This document shows positions 38,147 through 45,831 of a stretch of DNA of 64,000 nt, piece by piece. Source of the stretch: Helopsaltes ochotensis (taxonomy: Eukaryota > Chordata > Aves > Passeriformes > Locustellidae). The stretch covers positions 102,540 through 166,539 of the forward strand of contig VXBM01001198.1 of the NCBI GenBank assembly GCA_013400155.1, read 5' to 3'. The notes under the pieces were generated by a model that saw nothing but the letters and a program-made list of their open reading frames with translations, had not been told where the DNA came from and did no database searches. Numbering within the stretch: position 1 is the first letter of the stretch; each line of letters starts with the position of its first letter. A program made the translations under genes and the position numbers.

Positions 38147-38799
38147 TGACCACCTCTGGATACAAGGGGAGAGAAGGTTTTCCTTTTCTTGGTGCTTCAG
38201 AGAAAGGAAAAGAAATGCCCTTCTTGCTCCCACAGCATCCATACCAAGGACCACTCCAGACCAGTCTCTGGTATCGATGGCTGCAGGAGAGCTTGGTTCT
38301 GCTGTTCACGGCCACAATTACAGACCTACCCAGCACGAGGCATGGCTGGCTCTACACAAATCCATGGAAACAGAAGCCACAGACAAACTACTCTGCTGCC
38401 AGAGCTGGTACAATGCACAAGCCTCTACAAGTGCTGGAGAGTTCAGATGAAATAGAAAACTCAAGTCCTTTTCCACAAGTAGTCAAGGAATTTTGGGCAG
38501 GGGCACAGAATACCCGGTTGCTGCTCTATTCCAGTCTGAAGTGACATTTTCTTTTTCCCTATAGTTCCCCAGCTGCTTTTATGGGAAGATCATCTTCTAC
38601 ATTTCCTCTCTAGAAATTAAAAAAAGATACCCTTACATGCAAAGTCTGAAGTCCTATACAAGATCCTGTGTAACCTGTGTGCCCAGATGAGACTAGATAT
38701 TTTACTGTTGGATTAGGACAAACACGACTACGAGATTTTGTGCTGGCCAGTTTTAAAAAAGCTTAAGCCACTTACTTAAAATACCTCAGTTAATAAATT

Positions 38800-38828
38800 A
38801 CAAATTATAAATTATAAATTATAAATAA
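38800..38828. repeat. Short AT-rich tandem repeat in the PTGS2 3' UTR
   Basis: About three and a half copies of a 7-bp AAATTAT unit inside the 3' UTR. In mRNA sense it contributes further AUUUA pentamers. Confidence 0.7.
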
Positions 38829-39308
38829 AACATTATCCCTCCTCCCCCCAATAAATAGAAGTACAAATTGCATGTACAGCTTGTGCACACAGGCAGAGCT
38901 ACCTCCTGTGTCTGGAAGTGCTGCTGAATCTCTTGTTTCAGTTCTCTGTGTATTTACAGAGCTGCTCAGTTTACAGCCCCCCTGCTTTTGGGAGCACAAA
39001 GCCACAGCACACCCTAACTCCAGCTATACTGTCCTTCTGTCCTTAGAGTAACAGACATTAAAATGACATTATCAAGTAGACCAGAGAACTACAGCTATGA
39101 AAAGAATCCCAGTGCCTTGGGCTAAGTTTAAGCCCTCCCCAGAGTTACATAATGAAAACATCCCTATCCAAATGCAAACAGCCTTGTATTGCAGCCTGAG
39201 AGTCAGCTTCTGCTAAGCTCAGTATCTCATTCTCACCCCCTTACACAACAAAAACATCTGTCACACTTCCTTCAAAAAGAAGTAGAATCCAGGAAAAGTA
39301 CTATTTTC

Positions 39309-39412
39309 TTTAAATATTTAAAACATTAAAACGTTTTTTAAAAGTTGTTAAAAAAATTACTTTAAATATTTAAAACATTAAAAACGTATTTTTAAAAAGT
39401 TGTAAAAAAAGA
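39309..39412 (-). repeat. 52-bp tandem duplication in the PTGS2 3' UTR
   Basis: Copies at 39309-39360 and 39361-39412 share TTTAAATATTTAAAACATTA and then diverge by a few substitutions and small indels. Each carries the self-complementary TAAATATTTA, so each adds an AUUUA to the mRNA. Confidence 0.85.
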
Positions 39413-39603
39413 TTTTCATCAAAATCCAGAAGCGGATTTGCATGTAACAGACATTAAGTTATGATACAAAGTGCCCTATCTGCAGTGAGGGAGAGGTAGT
39501 ATCAACAACAAATGCAATGCATTTTCTGACCTTACATAAAGAAGTGAGTCTCAAGTATTTTTTTTGTTAATTTTTGAGTGCTCATATGAAATCCGTAATA
39601 TCT

Positions 39604-39721
39604 TCTGGCAGTTTTCATTAAGTCAGATTTTTTTCTTGTACTTTTAGGTCAACAGCTGCTTTCAAGTTGCTGAGAAAAAAGTTGCTTTTGTAGTGTTCCG
39701 TGACCTATGAAAACTGCCAGA
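39604..39721 (-). repeat. 15-nt perfect inverted repeat in the PTGS2 3' UTR
   Basis: TCTGGCAGTTTTCAT at 39604-39618 is the exact reverse complement of 39707-39721, with 88 nt between the arms. In the mRNA this could form a 15-bp stem closing a U/A-rich loop. It lies about 300 nt downstream of the stop, between the AU-rich cluster and the 52-bp duplication. Confidence 0.8.
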
Positions 39722-39945
39722 CAGAATCACCACCACTCCCCTTCATCAAGTATTAAAACAACAGTAAAAAGAAGGTGGAACCTTTATCCACTTTGGAATA
39801 CATCGTTCTGTTACAGAAGATTTTAAACAAGGGATTCACCACTGTCAAGCTGAAACACAGAAAATCCCTTTTCTAAATGGAAGCCTTACCTCAGTAAGGA
39901 ATTTAAGGCAACCCCCACAATGAAGATGCTCAAGTTGGTTTTTTT

Positions 39946-39994
39946 TAAATACTAAGCCATAAATAGAATAAATAACACAGTTAAATAAATAAAT
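39946..39994 (-). promoter_or_regulatory. PTGS2: AU-rich element cluster just after the PTGS2 stop
   Basis: Read on the minus strand, six AUUUA pentamers fall in 49 nt, beginning 19 nt after the stop codon. Three overlap as AUUUAUUUAUUUA (39994-39982) and contain the UUAUUUAUU nonamer. In mammals the equivalent stop-proximal cluster binds HuR, TTP and other AU-binding proteins and makes the mRNA unstable; position and sequence match that element. Confidence 0.88.
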
Positions 39995-40012
39995 AGATAG
40001 ATAGCTGGATTT

Positions 40013-40419
40013 CTACAGCTCAGCAGAGCGCTCTTTCAGCAGGAGCGTGGGGTTGATATCCTCCATGGCAGTTTTTGAGGTACTAACGTTAATGGTGGCC
40101 TCGGTGGGCTCGGGAGGCAGGATGTGGAAGGCAGTGAAGGGACAGCCCTTCACGTTGTTGCAGATGAGCTTCTGCAGGGAGGCCGTGTTGACGATGTCGA
40201 AGCCCACCTTGCCCCCGAAGGTGCTGGGCTTCCAGTACTCGGGGGAGCAGATGGCGTTGCCCATCAGCCCCTTCAGGGAGAACGGGGCCCCCATCTCCAC
40301 CATGGTCTCGCCAAAGATGGCCCCGGGCCGGGGCTTCTCCACCAGCAGGCCTGGGTACAGCTCCATGGCATCGATGTCCCCGTACAGCTCCTCCAGCTCC
40401 GCTGCCATCTCTTTTTCTC
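40013..40419 (-). CDS. PTGS2: PTGS2 exon 10, coding part: drug pocket and C-terminal tail
   Basis: Residues 470-604. Includes R500 and V510 (the side-pocket residues separating COX-2 from COX-1), E511, S517 (acetylated by aspirin in the mammalian enzyme) in GAPFSLKGL, and C527. The COX-2-specific C-terminal insert carries N580-V-S, the sequon linked in mammals to ER-associated turnover. The last four residues are SAEL instead of the mammalian STEL, still a plausible KDEL-like retrieval signal. Stop codon TAG at 40015-40013. Confidence 0.98.
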
Positions 40420-43400
40420 CTGCAAGGAGAGAAAACTGTAAGTGGAAAAATCCCATTTGCTGTGCAAGCCCGTCCTGCTGAAGCCTGGCAATGACACTGC
40501 AGGACTCTGTGGGCATTTTAAGGAGATGTCTCTCATTTGCTGGGAAGGATGGTGACTGTTACCTGTAAGCTCTTCGAAGGATCGGAACGGTTTCAGCATG
40601 AAGCGTTTCCTGTACTCGTTCAAGGACTGGTACCTCATCTGCCTGCTCTGGTCAATGGAGGCCTTGGCCACTTTCTGTACTGCAGCAGGAACGTTCTTCC
40701 CACCAGCAACCTGTTCATGAAAGAGGAAAAGCTGTTAAGATCTCCTGATATGAGTCATGAGGAAGTTGTACCTTTCCAGTGTAGTTTTAAATAGCTTTAT
40801 CCCATTCCCTTGTCCCACCCCCAGCTCACACCTCTGTCGGTTCACCATCAACTTGAGGAAGGACCTACCCTGCCAGCACTTTGCTTGGAGAAAGATTTGA
40901 CCATATGGGAGAGTCCGTGCTCCAGCATGATGGAGTTGTTGTAGAGGAACTGCTGGAAGGTGTACTCCTGGTCGTGGATGTGGAAGGTGTCGGGCAGCAG
41001 CGGGTGCCAGTGGTAGAGGGTGTTGAACTCGGCTGCGATGCGGTTCTGGTACTGAAACCTCTGGTTGAACAGCAGCTCGGGGTCAAACTTCAGCTTGAAG
41101 TGGTACCCGCTCAGGTGCTGCACATAGTCCTCTATAACGATCTTGATTGTCTCTCCTGTTGGACAAAGGAACGGGAGAGAATGTTGGCACTGCTTCTCCT
41201 CAGTGGCAGGGAAAACACCATCTCTGAACTGTTCTAAAATATACTACAGTGATCAGGACAACAAACACTTTTCTGTCATCTCTTCTAGAAAGGAATTCAT
41301 GTATTTTATGTGACTAAGGGGTGGAACAGTATTTCAGATCCCAAGAGTTCTGGGCTGTGAGGTGTTTCCTACAGCCTGTTTTCCAAGACACAATTCCTTG
41401 CACCCTCCACAGAACAGCGCACACCAGTATTTACACTGTGTTCAGTTATACAATACCTCTAGGATAGAGGGAGGGGATAATGAAGAAAGTTGAAAAAGCA
41501 AAAGCAAAAAGCACTCGAAAGCAAATTTCAGCTTCTGAACTACATAATACAATTGTCTTGGTTTACGGTTTCAGCTGGGGCAAGGTTTTTTCCAGCTTAG
41601 AGCACATCACCATTTACATAACATGAAATACCACTGGGCACACAATTAAACGGGAGAACTATGCAGAGTTACATTTTACATAACCTTCTGAACTTTAGAC
41701 TTAATCACAGCCTTTCTTTTAAAGCATACCTGAGCTGACCCAACCCTAGGGGGAAAAAAACCCAAAACCCCAGATCAGGGAGCCTGAGGTCATCCAGCTT
41801 CCCAGGCTTTCTCTGAGAAAGGAACCTGAGCTTCCCGTCTTTTCACTGCTTTCAGTTCTGCTTCCCTCAGATAAGGGAATTGAGCGTCCCCGAGTCCATC
41901 TTTAGCTGAGCTAGGGGGAAGCTGCACCTAACACAACCCCAGCAACAGGCCACAAAGGAGCCACTCACACCGCAATTTACAGGACAGCTTCCCCTGCCCT
42001 GAAGCCGCTCCCGCTGGAGCTGCAGGTAGCAGCAGGGGCTCTCACCTATCAGTATGAGCCGGGCGGTCTGGAAGAGCTGCTCGTCGTCCCAGTCAGGGTG
42101 CTGGCGCTTGAGCACGTCGCAGACGCGGTTGTGCTCGCGCAGCCAGATCGTGGCGTACATCATCAGGCCCGGCACCAGGCCGAACACCTCCTGCCCCACG
42201 GCGAACTGCAGGTGCTCGGGCACGTGGGGCGGGTACAGCATCTCCGCCTGCGTGTCCCGCACCGTCGGCGGGTACATTTCTCCATCGATCATCTGGGCCA
42301 GGGGGAAACAACAGGAGCTGTCAGCCACGGCGCTTTGGTTGAGCCCTGTCCGACTCTCTCAGCTCTGACTCACGCTTTAGATCACCTACACCATTCACAC
42401 AGCACTAATTTAGGTAATCTATGCCTATCCAGTAAGGAGGTAGGAATTCCGAGCCAAGACGTACCTGGTATTTTAGCTTTCCGTCCTTTCGAAGCCTCAG
42501 CTTAAGTTGTCTCTCCAGAGTCTCTCCATAAATGTGGTTCAAGTCAACCTATAAAATAAAAGCATTTGGGACATGAAGCCATCCTGCATTTTTTGCTATT
42601 TTAGGCTAAGTCCTGCTTCTATGGATACCAACAGGAGTTCACCCCCTAGATGTTTACCTTTTAATTATATTACCGCTACCTTATAAGTATCAGGCACCGA
42701 TATTTAAGATGAAGCCAAATTGTTTCCTGGCAACTGGAGCCATCTCTGCGTAAGAGGAGGTTGCTACGTTGGCCATTTAAAAGGACTCTGTTTAAAGTGT
42801 CAGCAACTTTTTATTATGCAGACAGCTTTCTATATATACACACACAATTTACAGCTTTGGTTTGGACATACGAGTGACACTTGCGGTCAAGAACTCTTTG
42901 TCCAAATGATGTCTATCTTGTAGGTAAAGATCTTAAATCCAAGTCTGCTTCTGAAGTTCTTTTTAAACTAAGGCTATTAGCAGTACATAAGCAATACCTA
43001 AGTGCTGGATACAGCTCTTAGGAACTGACAGTCCAGAGATGTTTTGGATACTCACTACATCTAACATGCTTTAGGTGAAAGCAGATTTTTGGGAACAATA
43101 AGAGGTCACTGGGCAGGTATTTTACACAGAACCACTTGTGCAGAGCACACGGTTCTGACCCAGGAAGAGACGCTGCCCAACACTGGAATTTGGCCTGAGA
43201 AGCGGTTACCGAAGGGGTAATCCCCATGGGATTGTGGCACAGCGTGTGCACAGGTGTTTGTGTCCCCTGGCAGCCTGCAGGGTGCCATTCCGGCCGTTCC
43301 AGCCTCTCAGCAGCTCCCCAAGAGCACGAGCCGTGTCCCCAGCTGTGACCGTACCCCGTGGCCGAGCGCTCTGGTGAAGGCAGGGCCCCGCTTGTGGTCC

Positions 43401-45247
43401 GTCTTGAAGAACTGGTGCGTGAAGTGCTGGGCAAAGAACGTGAACATCACGTTTGTGCCTTGTGGGTCGGGAATGAACTTTCTTCTCAGCAAAAACTTCT
43501 CCACGATCAGCTTTGAATCCGGGAGCTCTTTCTTACCTGTGGGAGAAACAGACAATGAGATACTCGAGACAACCCTTCATGCGATACTGAAGTTTATTCC
43601 TAACAAAAAGGCTTAAGACTTTCAGTGGAATATAATGATGGCACCACACAAAAAAGGGGGATTACCTACTTTTCTGTGCTCACTTTCTTGATTTTATTAG
43701 AAATTTCTAAATTCCCTGCTTTTAGCATATAACTCAATAGCAACAACCAGAATAATATCTTTTAGATCTTTAAACAATATATCCAAAACATGGTTTTTCC
43801 TAAAGTCAACTACACTGAAAAAAAGCTACAGACAAGCAGGTCTCAAAGGAACTACTACTTATTTTTTCCTCTTAGAAAAGACCAAGCAATCACTACATGT
43901 CTGGTTTATTCCTCACCTTTAACACCCATTGGTGTTGGGCAGTCAAGTCCTACTGGTGGAAGGCTTCTGGTGTAGTAGGAAAGATTGGAATAAGCTTCCC
44001 AGCTTTTGTAACTGTAGTCACTATTGTAAGTTGGTGGGCTGTCAATCAAGTGTGATCTTGCTGAAAGACAAATAAATATTTGGTTACTTTTAACTGTACA
44101 TTTTAGTCTCAAAAAGTAAATCACAAAGCCAGATCTTTTGCATATATTTAGCAGCAGTTGTAAATTCCACACATATCAGCTCCTGATGTTAAATATGATT
44201 ACAGTTACTGAATAACAGGACTGGATCCTGGCTGATGAGCTGGATCTCACTATTAACACGAGCAATGGGGTGCCAAGTTCATGTCAGCAAAATCCTGGAC
44301 TCTTGCAGAAAGCAGAATCAAGCTGCACTTTAGCATGTTTCATACAAGCCTGCATCATGCAGAAATCTTAAATTTTGGTGTTTCAACTTCAGTGCAATTT
44401 AGGCTGCTCGGTTTGTAGAGAGATCAATTCAGTGCAATATTCTAGAGTAAGCTTTAAGAGGACTGGAAGAGACAATTCACACTTACACGTTAGTACATAT
44501 CTCATAATAGCGTCCCGTAAGAAGGGAATGTTGTTGATGATATTCCAGGCTCCTTGGAAGTGGGTGAGGATGTAGTGGACAGTGTTCGGTGACGGTTTCA
44601 GTGCCAGCCTCAGCCACGTGAAGAATTCCGCTGTGAGCGACAATGGGAAGGTTATTATTAATTAGCTTAAGGAGGATAACCTGCAAAGGCTGGAACTGGA
44701 TTATGGATTTCATTTCCAGGGAGAGGGGTGTGGGGCACTCACGTGTGGTGCAGTTCTGCCCGTAGTAGCCCGTCCTGGTGCAGTCGCACTCGTAGCGATC
44801 CGGCCCAGCGGTCATGCAGACGCCTCTGTTCTGGCACGGGTTCGAGCAGCAAGGGTTGGCTGCGGGGGAACCAGAGCTCGGGTTAGCATCTCTGCCATAC
44901 ACTCCCACCTTCCCCGCACTTTACACAACGAACGAGAACGCCCTGGAGTTTAACGCCGATCGGGAAGGCACCATCCATCCACGGCAACCTCGGGGCTACC
45001 CGGGAGCAGCTTTTAAAAGCGCAGGAATTCGCCTCTTGTCAGCCGCCAGCAATAACCCCCCCCTCAGAAGGGGAGATCACCCCTCATCCCGGCGGGGGCC
45101 CTGGCACCCAATACACGGCGGAGAGATGGCAGGAGAGCGAGGAGCACGAAAAGCAGAGAGGCGAAGCGTGCGTGACTCCGGAGCGCACTCACCGGCGCGG
45201 CCGGCGGCCAGGAGCGCGGCCAGCAGGGCCAGGGGCAGCATCGGCAT
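40013..45247 (-). CDS. PTGS2: Cyclooxygenase-2 (prostaglandin G/H synthase 2), ten coding exons
   Basis: The enzyme oxygenates arachidonate to PGG2 and reduces it to PGH2, the committed step to prostanoids, on the lumenal face of ER and nuclear membranes. Exons (minus strand): 45247-45193, 44859-44743, 44630-44487, 44060-43917, 43536-43355, 42548-42465, 42292-42046, 41155-40869, 40710-40563, 40419-40013. They sum to 1815 bp, 604 residues, as in mammals. All introns are GT-AG, and exon lengths 117/144/144/182/84/247/287/148 match the vertebrate gene. Seen residues: distal haem ligand H194, proximal H375 in YHWH, catalytic Y372, channel R107, Y342 and E511, COX-2-type R500 and V510, aspirin target S517. 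V510, R500 and the C-terminal insert ending SAEL mark COX-2 rather than COX-1. Induction via NF-kB/AP-1 and mRNA decay via AU-rich elements are inferred from flanking motifs. No frameshift or premature stop was seen. Confidence 0.98.
40563..40710 (-). CDS. PTGS2: PTGS2 exon 9
   Basis: Residues 421-469 plus the first base of codon 470, from VAGGKNVPAAVQ to FEELTG. 148 bp, the same as in mammals. The acceptor ends GAACAG and the donor is GTAACA. Confidence 0.97.
40869..41155 (-). CDS. PTGS2: PTGS2 exon 8: tyrosyl-radical and haem-ligand exon
   Basis: Residues 325-420. Contains Y342 (ovine Tyr355), Y372 (ovine Tyr385, the radical that abstracts the arachidonate hydrogen) and H375 (ovine His388, proximal haem ligand) in LYHWHPLLPD. 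N397-N-S is the third conserved glycosylation sequon. 287 bp, the same as in mammals. Confidence 0.98.
42046..42292 (-). CDS. PTGS2: PTGS2 exon 7: catalytic core
   Basis: Residues 243-324, with the conserved VGQEVFGLVPGL and WLREHNRVCD motifs of animal haem peroxidases and ending RLILIG across the splice site. 247 bp. The exon is very GC-rich compared with the introns around it, giving long spurious open frames on both strands. Confidence 0.97.
42465..42548 (-). CDS. PTGS2: PTGS2 exon 6
   Basis: Residues 215-242 (VDLNHIYGETLER to LKYQ), exactly 28 codons with phase 0 at both ends, as in other vertebrate PTGS genes. Part of the catalytic domain between the haem-side helices. The acceptor ends ATAG and the donor is GTACG. 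Confidence 0.97.
43355..43536 (-). CDS. PTGS2: PTGS2 exon 5: distal haem side
   Basis: Residues 154-214, including FFAQHFTHQFF. Q190 and H194 correspond to ovine Gln203 and His207 of the peroxidase site. 182 bp; ends in phase 0 after Gly214. Confidence 0.97.
43917..44060 (-). CDS. PTGS2: PTGS2 exon 4: channel arginine and first glycosylation site
   Basis: Residues 106-153. Opens with S106-R107, the equivalent of ovine COX-1 Arg120, which holds the fatty-acid carboxylate. N131-L-S is the conserved N-glycosylation sequon. 144 bp. Confidence 0.97.
44487..44630 (-). CDS. PTGS2: PTGS2 exon 3: membrane-binding helices
   Basis: Residues 58-105 form the amphipathic helices that embed the enzyme in one leaflet of the ER membrane and shape the mouth of the substrate channel. 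It reads PEFFTW at the start and ends RYVLT, one residue before the channel Ser-Arg pair of exon 4. 144 bp, phases as in other vertebrates. Confidence 0.97.
44743..44859 (-). CDS. PTGS2: PTGS2 exon 2: EGF-like domain
   Basis: Residues 19-57. Seven cysteines (22, 23, 27, 33, 43, 45, 55) give the EGF-like dimerisation module that opens mature cyclooxygenases; the mature protein should begin at the ANPCC motif. N54-C-T is a potential N-glycosylation site. The length of 117 bp equals that of the mammalian exon. Confidence 0.97.
45193..45247 (-). CDS. PTGS2: PTGS2 exon 1, coding part: signal peptide
   Basis: Encodes residues 1-18 plus the first base of codon 19, a Leu/Ala-rich signal peptide with little room for anything else. 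Two ATGs lie two codons apart (Met1, Met3). The first has G at -3 and C at -2 and -1, a good initiation context; the second has C at -3. Starting at Met3 would give a 16-residue signal peptide, so the exact start is open by two residues. The donor is GT at 45192-45191. Confidence 0.93.
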
Positions 45248-45296
45248 GGCGGGGCTGGCTCGGCAGCTCGGAGTGCCGACCCTGGCTCAACATCCC

Positions 45297-45306
45297 CTAT
45301 TTATGG
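45297..45306 (-). promoter_or_regulatory. PTGS2: TATA-like box of PTGS2
   Basis: The minus strand reads CCATAAATAG, 50-59 bp upstream of the ATG. Transcription would then start near 45270 and leave a 5' UTR of only about 25 nt, against about 134 nt in human. A start site within or beyond the assembly gap cannot be excluded. Confidence 0.65.
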
Positions 45307-45322
45307 CAGCTCCGCGGAGAGC

Positions 45323-45329
45323 TGAGTCA
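45323..45329 (-). promoter_or_regulatory. AP-1-like site of the PTGS2 promoter
   Basis: TGAGTCA, a consensus AP-1 heptamer, about 20 bp upstream of the TATA-like box. In mammals a CRE/E-box element lies at about this spacing and mediates induction by cAMP, growth factors and bZIP proteins; here AP-1 replaces it at the sequence level. Confidence 0.6.
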
Positions 45330-45334
45330 CTACC

Positions 45335-45344
45335 GGAAACTCCC
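45335..45344 (-). promoter_or_regulatory. NF-kB consensus site of the PTGS2 promoter
   Basis: The minus strand reads GGGAGTTTCC, a full match to GGGRNNYYCC, 88-97 bp upstream of the ATG and just distal to the AP-1-like site. It fits inflammatory induction of COX-2. Mammalian NF-kB sites sit further upstream, at about -220 and -450. Confidence 0.6.
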
Positions 45345-45384
45345 GGGGCGGCTGTCTCCTCCCGCCGCGGCCCGCCCCGGCCCG

Positions 45385-45469
45385 NNNNNNNNNNNNNNNN
45401 NNNNNNNNNNNNNNNNNNNNNNNNNNNNNNNNNNNNNNNNNNNNNNNNNNNNNNNNNNNNNNNNNNNNN
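45385..45469. other. Assembly gap (85 N) in the PTGS2 upstream region
   Basis: A run of 85 undetermined bases in a very GC-rich stretch, about 140 bp upstream of the PTGS2 ATG. More promoter elements or minisatellite copies may be hidden here, and the true length is unknown. Confidence 1.
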
Positions 45470-45542
45470 GGCCTCCCAGCCAGCCGGGGATCCGCCGATT
45501 GACGACTTGTTACTGATTTAATCCATTGGATCGGAGGGCTGT

Positions 45543-45644
45543 GGTCGCACACGGGCTGGGATCGCACACGGGCTGTGATCGCACACGGGCTGGGATCGCG
45601 CACGGGCTGGGATCGCACACGGGCTGGGATCGCGCACGGGCTGC
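45543..45644. repeat. 17-bp GC-rich minisatellite upstream of PTGS2
   Basis: Six contiguous 17-bp units of the form GATCGCACACGGGCTGG, differing at one or two positions. It starts 74 bp past the gap, about 300 bp upstream of the ATG. Every unit carries at least two CpGs. The open frames here (repeating Arg-Ser-Gln-Pro) are an effect of the repeat. Confidence 0.95.
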
Positions 45645-45816
45645 GGAGCGCCACGCACGGCGCGAAGGAAGGAATGCTGGAGGGAGTTTAGTTCTAGTTT
45701 AGTTTTAGGGGGTTTAGCGTGTCTGACAGAAGACCAAATCCTGTTAGTGAGCATTCTTGGAACAAACAGTGGCTTTTCCCACAGCACTTTTCTTTTAAAT
45801 TCTCCACCGACCCCTA

Positions 45817-45831
45817 CCCCCCCCCCCCCCC
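45817..45831. repeat. Poly-C run
   Basis: Fifteen consecutive C residues about 570 bp upstream of the PTGS2 ATG; G-rich on the gene's sense strand. Confidence 0.9.

Larger units (their letters stand above)
37750..40012 (-). other. PTGS2: PTGS2 3' untranslated region (about 2.25 kb)
   Basis: Runs from the stop codon to the only canonical AATAAA seen downstream, at 37776-37771; the 3' end is inferred from that signal. It is AU-rich, with many AUUUA pentamers, a tandem duplication, an inverted repeat and a miR-101 seed match, listed separately. Size and AU content fit the mammalian COX-2 3' UTR, which controls mRNA decay and translation. Open frames on the plus strand here (for example 38098-38544) are not gene-like. 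Confidence 0.8.

Noticed and set aside
42054..42505. Plus-strand open frames of 104 and 135 codons.
   Set aside because: They are antisense shadows of GC-rich PTGS2 exon 7.
44607..44630. Trp where human COX-2 has Arg in the FLTR motif, suggesting loss of the channel arginine.
   Set aside because: The functional arginine (ovine Arg120) is in the SRSHL motif at the exon 3/4 junction and is present as R107; the FFTW position is a different, variable residue.
45543..45644. CRISPR-like array of short repeats.
   Set aside because: Units are contiguous with no spacers, and the host is a vertebrate; it is a minisatellite.
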